From: CAZQYC01 sp043746555
GTDB lineage: Bacteria; Pseudomonadota; Gammaproteobacteria; Steroidobacterales; Steroidobacteraceae
Assembly: GCA_043746555.1 (NCBI GenBank)
Contig: JAYTQU010000103.1
Span: 1-8,238 of the forward strand
Length of the DNA stretch: 8,238 nucleotides
Reading direction: 5' to 3'
Below are positions 5,959-8,238 of the stretch, piece after piece (the stretch's first letter is position 1; every line of letters begins with the position of its first letter). A program made the translations under genes and the position numbers. The notes beneath the pieces were generated by a model. That model did no database searches and had not been told where the DNA came from. It worked only from the letters and a program-made list of their open reading frames with translations.

Positions 5959-5970
5959 TAATTGCAATTA
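5959..5970. other. 12-bp perfect palindrome after gmk
   Basis: TAATTGCAATTA is a perfect palindrome starting four bases after the gmk TAA stop and touching the 14-bp repeat array. It is too AT-rich and has too little loop to be a strong terminator. It may be a protein-binding site or chance. Confidence 0.3.
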
Positions 5971-6053
5971 CGCGGTCCCAGTAGCGTCATCCAAGTCGCG
6001 TGGGTCAAGTCACGTGGTCCCAGTAGCGTAATCCAAGTCACGTGGTCCAAGTC
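5970..6053 (-). repeat. Tandem array: six copies of a 14-bp unit as two 42-bp blocks
   Basis: Two adjacent 42-bp blocks (5970-6011 and 6012-6053) agree at 37 of 42 positions. Read on the minus strand, each block splits into three 14-bp units, giving in order GACTTGGACCACGT, GACTTGGATTACGC, TACTGGGACCACGT, GACTTGACCCACGC, GACTTGGATGACGC and TACTGGGACCGCGT. The array lies in the 108-bp gap between convergent gmk and the response regulator, ending 10 bp from the regulator's stop. No coding role is likely because the unit is not a multiple of three. No intrinsic terminator is seen for either gene, so the array is also the zone where both transcripts must end. Confidence 0.85.
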
Positions 6054-6063
6054 GATTTCAGAC

Positions 6064-6738
6064 TCACTCTGCGACCAATTTGTATCCGGCGCTTCCGACG
6101 GTATGCAGTAGCTGCGGATTGGCAGGATCGATTTCGATTTTCTGCCGAACGCGATGGACGAGTTGCTTGAGAAGTTGTCGATCGCCTGCGCCGCGACGGC
6201 CCCACACATGCATCAAGAGGTTATCGGAACTCACAGTGCGTCCGGCATCGGCCAACAACAATTGTAACAAACGCAATTCCAACTTGGTAAGTCGCACGGG
6301 TTCCTTGTTGCCGATTCCCACACAATGTTCGACGGCATCGAGTTTGATTCTTCCCGCAGCGAGCGGCATCGTATCGTCCGAACCGGCGCGACGTAACAGC
6401 GCTTTTATTCTCGCCAGCAAAGTCCGCGGACTGAAGGGCTTGGTGAGATAGTCGTCGGCACCGAGTTCGATCGCTTTTACCAAGTCCTCTTCTTCGCCGC
6501 GCGCGGTCAGCATCATAATCGGCACGCGCGATTTTCTGCGTATCGCGTCGCACACTTGAAAGCCGTTCGCCTCCGGCATGTTGATGTCGAGCAACACTAG
6601 ATCGGGCGCTTCGACTGCAAACATCCGCAGCGCCGCAGCGCCATCGGTTGCTTTGACGACGCGATACATCGCCTGTGCGAGCGTAAACTCGATGAGCGCA
6701 AGTAGATCGCGGTCGTCGTCGACGATGAGAACTTTCAC
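6064..6738 (-). CDS. OmpR/PhoB-family DNA-binding response regulator
   Basis: A two-component response regulator of 224 residues. The receiver domain (about 1-115) starts VKVLIVDDD, with acidic residues D7-D9, phospho-acceptor D51 in LLDINMP, T78 in LTAR and K100 in TKPF. A winged-helix DNA-binding domain (about 125-224) ends with LLHTVGSAGYKLVAE, typical of OmpR/PhoB proteins. I start it at GTG 6738, because this GTG overlaps the kinase TGA in a 4-nt GTGA and because the family begins right before VKVLIVDDD. A longer frame back to 6846 only adds 36 residues translated from the kinase gene and should be dropped. The regulator lies directly after its sensor kinase and is presumably translationally coupled to it. 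The target genes are unknown. Confidence 0.95.
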   Translation of the reverse strand: MKVLIVDDDRDLLALIEFTLAQAMYRVVKATDGAAALRMFAVEAPDLVLLDINMPEANGFQVCDAIRRKSRVPIMMLTARGEEEDLVKAIELGADDYLTKPFSPRTLLARIKALLRRAGSDDTMPLAAGRIKLDAVEHCVGIGNKEPVRLTKLELRLLQLLLADAGRTVSSDNLLMHVWGRRGAGDRQLLKQLVHRVRQKIEIDPANPQLLHTVGSAGYKLVAE

Positions 6739-8238
6739 GCGCTCATTCTCAACGGCAGTATCACGTTGAATCGCGTTCGTCCTTGAGCGGTGCGCTCGAC
6801 ATTCACACTGCCACCATGTCGTTCGACAATCGATTTGACGATCCACAAACCCAACCCCAGCCCACCTGGATCGGGCTCATCGCCGTCACTCGTTGCGCTG
6901 CCGCGCGAGAACCGATCGAAGATCGAACCCTGCGCGCCTTCCGGTACGCCCGGACCGTCGTCTTCAATCCACACAATAATCCTGTTGCCTTCGAGTTCTT
7001 GCGCGCCAACGCGCACGGTGCTGTTCTCGGGGGCATACTTGTTAGCGTTGGTAAGTAGATTTACGAACACTTGCGTGAGCCGCGACCCGTCGCCTTCGAT
7101 TGCCGGCAGATTCTCCGGAATAACGATATCCAGTTTCTGATTGCGCGCTTCGAATAACGATCCCAAGAATTCTCTAGCGTCCTCGATCACATCGGCAAAC
7201 GCGACGCTCTGTCGGCGAATACTCAGTTGCCCCGCTTCAATGCGTACGCTTTCCAGCAGGTTGTCGATCAAGCGTGTGAGGCGATGCGTGCCTCGCTCCA
7301 ACGACATCACCAATTCGCGACGTTGCGCATTGGACATCGATTCAAGTCCGTCGCGCAACAGTTCAATCGACGCTAACTGCGCGGCGAGCGGCGTACGAAA
7401 CTCATGCGAGATATTCGCCAACACCGAATCGCGAGCACGACGCACCGCTTCTAGATCCGTTTCGTCGCGGATCACTTGTACCTGCAAACCGTCGACCGGC
7501 GCTGCGCTGGTGATGATCGTGCTACGCGGTTGTCCCGCTTCCGCTTCGATTGGTTCGACCGCGCGAATGGCAGTACCTTCGCGAGCTTTCAGTATCGGAC
7601 AATTGCGTTCGCAAGGCCGTTCGCCGTTCACCCTGCAAGGCTTTAAAACATCGCCGCAAAACTGCCCGATAGCGTCGGCCGCCGACACGCCGAGTAATCG
7701 CGCCGCCTGAGCATTGAGATACGTGATAGTCCGTTGGCGATCAACCGCAAATACACCTTCGACCACGCCGTTGAGCACTGCCTGCGCCTCTGCCTCGCGT
7801 TGACGCAACGCGCCGGTAAGGTCGACGAGGTTGCGGCGCATATCTTCCATCGTGCGCGATAACACACCAACCTCCGCTGCGCCATGCACCGGAATCGACG
7901 TGGAAAAATCGCCTTGACCCAAGCGCGTTGCGGCATCGGTGAGTTCGCGTATTGGATCCGCCACCTGTTGACCAAGCCACAACGCGGCAAACACCGCCAA
8001 TGCGCCGAGCGTCAGTGCAGTCAACCACAAGCGTCGTACCAGTGAATTTACCGAAGCGTCGAGTTCCGCTGCGGGCAGACGAGTTTCGATTAGAGCAGTT
8101 CCTTCGCCGGTCGATGCAAATACGGGAAAACTCGAAGCAAACAAGTCCAGTTCTTTAATTCGCGTGGCCGACGAACGACCGTCGGATAGTGCCGCCGAAT
8201 GCAATTGCGTAAACGCGTCGGAACTTGCGTCGGCAAAC
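6735..8238 (-). CDS. Membrane sensor histidine kinase with HAMP and Cys-bearing PAS domain (5' end outside window)
   Basis: The frame stays open to position 8238, so the N terminus is missing; a TTG at 8204 is not a credible start. Numbering residues from that TTG: the visible end of an extracytoplasmic sensor domain (1-58), one membrane segment (about 60-78), HAMP (about 79-131), a PAS domain (about 137-250), HisKA with phospho-acceptor H267 in ISHEFRTPL, and HATPase_c with N382/N386 in NLLTNANKY, DDGPG at 415-419 and GGLGLGLW at 447-454. A first membrane helix is expected beyond the edge. The PAS domain carries C183, C190, C198 and C202 (C-x6-C-x7-C-x3-C), a possible metal or redox site. 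The kinase overlaps the response regulator by 4 bp and forms a two-component pair with it. The stimulus is unknown. It contains all catalytic residues and looks active. Confidence 0.95.
   Translation of the reverse strand, partial: FADASSDAFTQLHSAALSDGRSSATRIKELDLFASSFPVFASTGEGTALIETRLPAAELDASVNSLVRRLWLTALTLGALAVFAALWLGQQVADPIRELTDAATRLGQGDFSTSIPVHGAAEVGVLSRTMEDMRRNLVDLTGALRQREAEAQAVLNGVVEGVFAVDRQRTITYLNAQAARLLGVSAADAIGQFCGDVLKPCRVNGERPCERNCPILKAREGTAIRAVEPIEAEAGQPRSTIITSAAPVDGLQVQVIRDETDLEAVRRARDSVLANISHEFRTPLAAQLASIELLRDGLESMSNAQRRELVMSLERGTHRLTRLIDNLLESVRIEAGQLSIRRQSVAFADVIEDAREFLGSLFEARNQKLDIVIPENLPAIEGDGSRLTQVFVNLLTNANKYAPENSTVRVGAQELEGNRIIVWIEDDGPGVPEGAQGSIFDRFSRGSATSDGDEPDPGGLGLGLWIVKSIVERHGGSVNVERTAQGRTRFNVILPLRMSA

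Noticed and set aside
5958..6209. 83-codon minus-strand frame that translates the 14-bp repeats into a repeated peptide
   Set aside because: It overlaps the end of the response regulator in another frame, and the repeat unit is not a multiple of three. The apparent protein repeat comes only from the 42-bp period.
6739..6846. 36-residue N-terminal extension of the response regulator
   Set aside because: It lies wholly within the kinase gene and lacks receiver-domain character; the GTGA overlap at 6738-6735 gives a better start.
7141..7710. 189-codon plus-strand frame inside the sensor kinase gene
   Set aside because: It is antisense to PAS and HisKA coding sequence with Ser/Arg-rich composition; the kinase motifs are intact on the minus strand.

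Overview
This window looks like ordinary chromosome from a gammaproteobacterium of mid-range GC content. The clue is a set of housekeeping genes typical of that class: a zinc-type ribosomal protein L31 gene, a complete rph gene divergent from yicC, rdgB and hemW packed behind rph, and gmk behind yicC. I cannot name a genus. There are no tRNA or rRNA genes, insertion sequences, CRISPR arrays or phage genes.

Layout from left to right. Positions 1-132 hold no gene, only a conspicuous palindromic element (2-53). rpmE (211-414, minus strand) ends in a strong intrinsic terminator (133-160) and has its own candidate promoter and a hairpin in its leader. Positions 415-883 have no convincing gene. They hold a DnaA-binding module: two perfect DnaA boxes as an inverted pair, a third perfect box about 190 bp away, an 8/9 box, a perfect IHF consensus and two AT-rich stretches. 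Next comes a tight minus-strand operon in transcription order: PP2C-type phosphatase, rph, rdgB, hemW (4268 down to 884), with overlaps or very short gaps. A 169-bp divergent intergenic region separates it from the plus-strand pair yicC-gmk (4438-5955). gmk then converges on a minus-strand two-component system: an OmpR/PhoB-type response regulator (6738-6064) overlapped by its sensor kinase gene, whose 5' end lies beyond the right edge. The convergence zone (5956-6063) contains six tandem copies of a 14-bp unit arranged as two 42-bp blocks.

How the genes fit together. The operon and the yicC-gmk pair combine RNA maturation and decay (RNase PH, YicC), nucleotide hygiene and supply (RdgB, Gmk), heme delivery (HemW) and one signalling phosphatase with no kinase in view. 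The two-component pair is a transcriptionally coupled sensor and regulator with an unknown stimulus. Its kinase has a PAS domain carrying four cysteines that may form a redox or metal site.

The most interesting item is the DnaA/IHF cluster between rpmE and hemW. It could be a replication-control locus of the datA or DARS kind, or an origin away from dnaA. The 14-bp repeat array and the cysteine-bearing PAS kinase come next.
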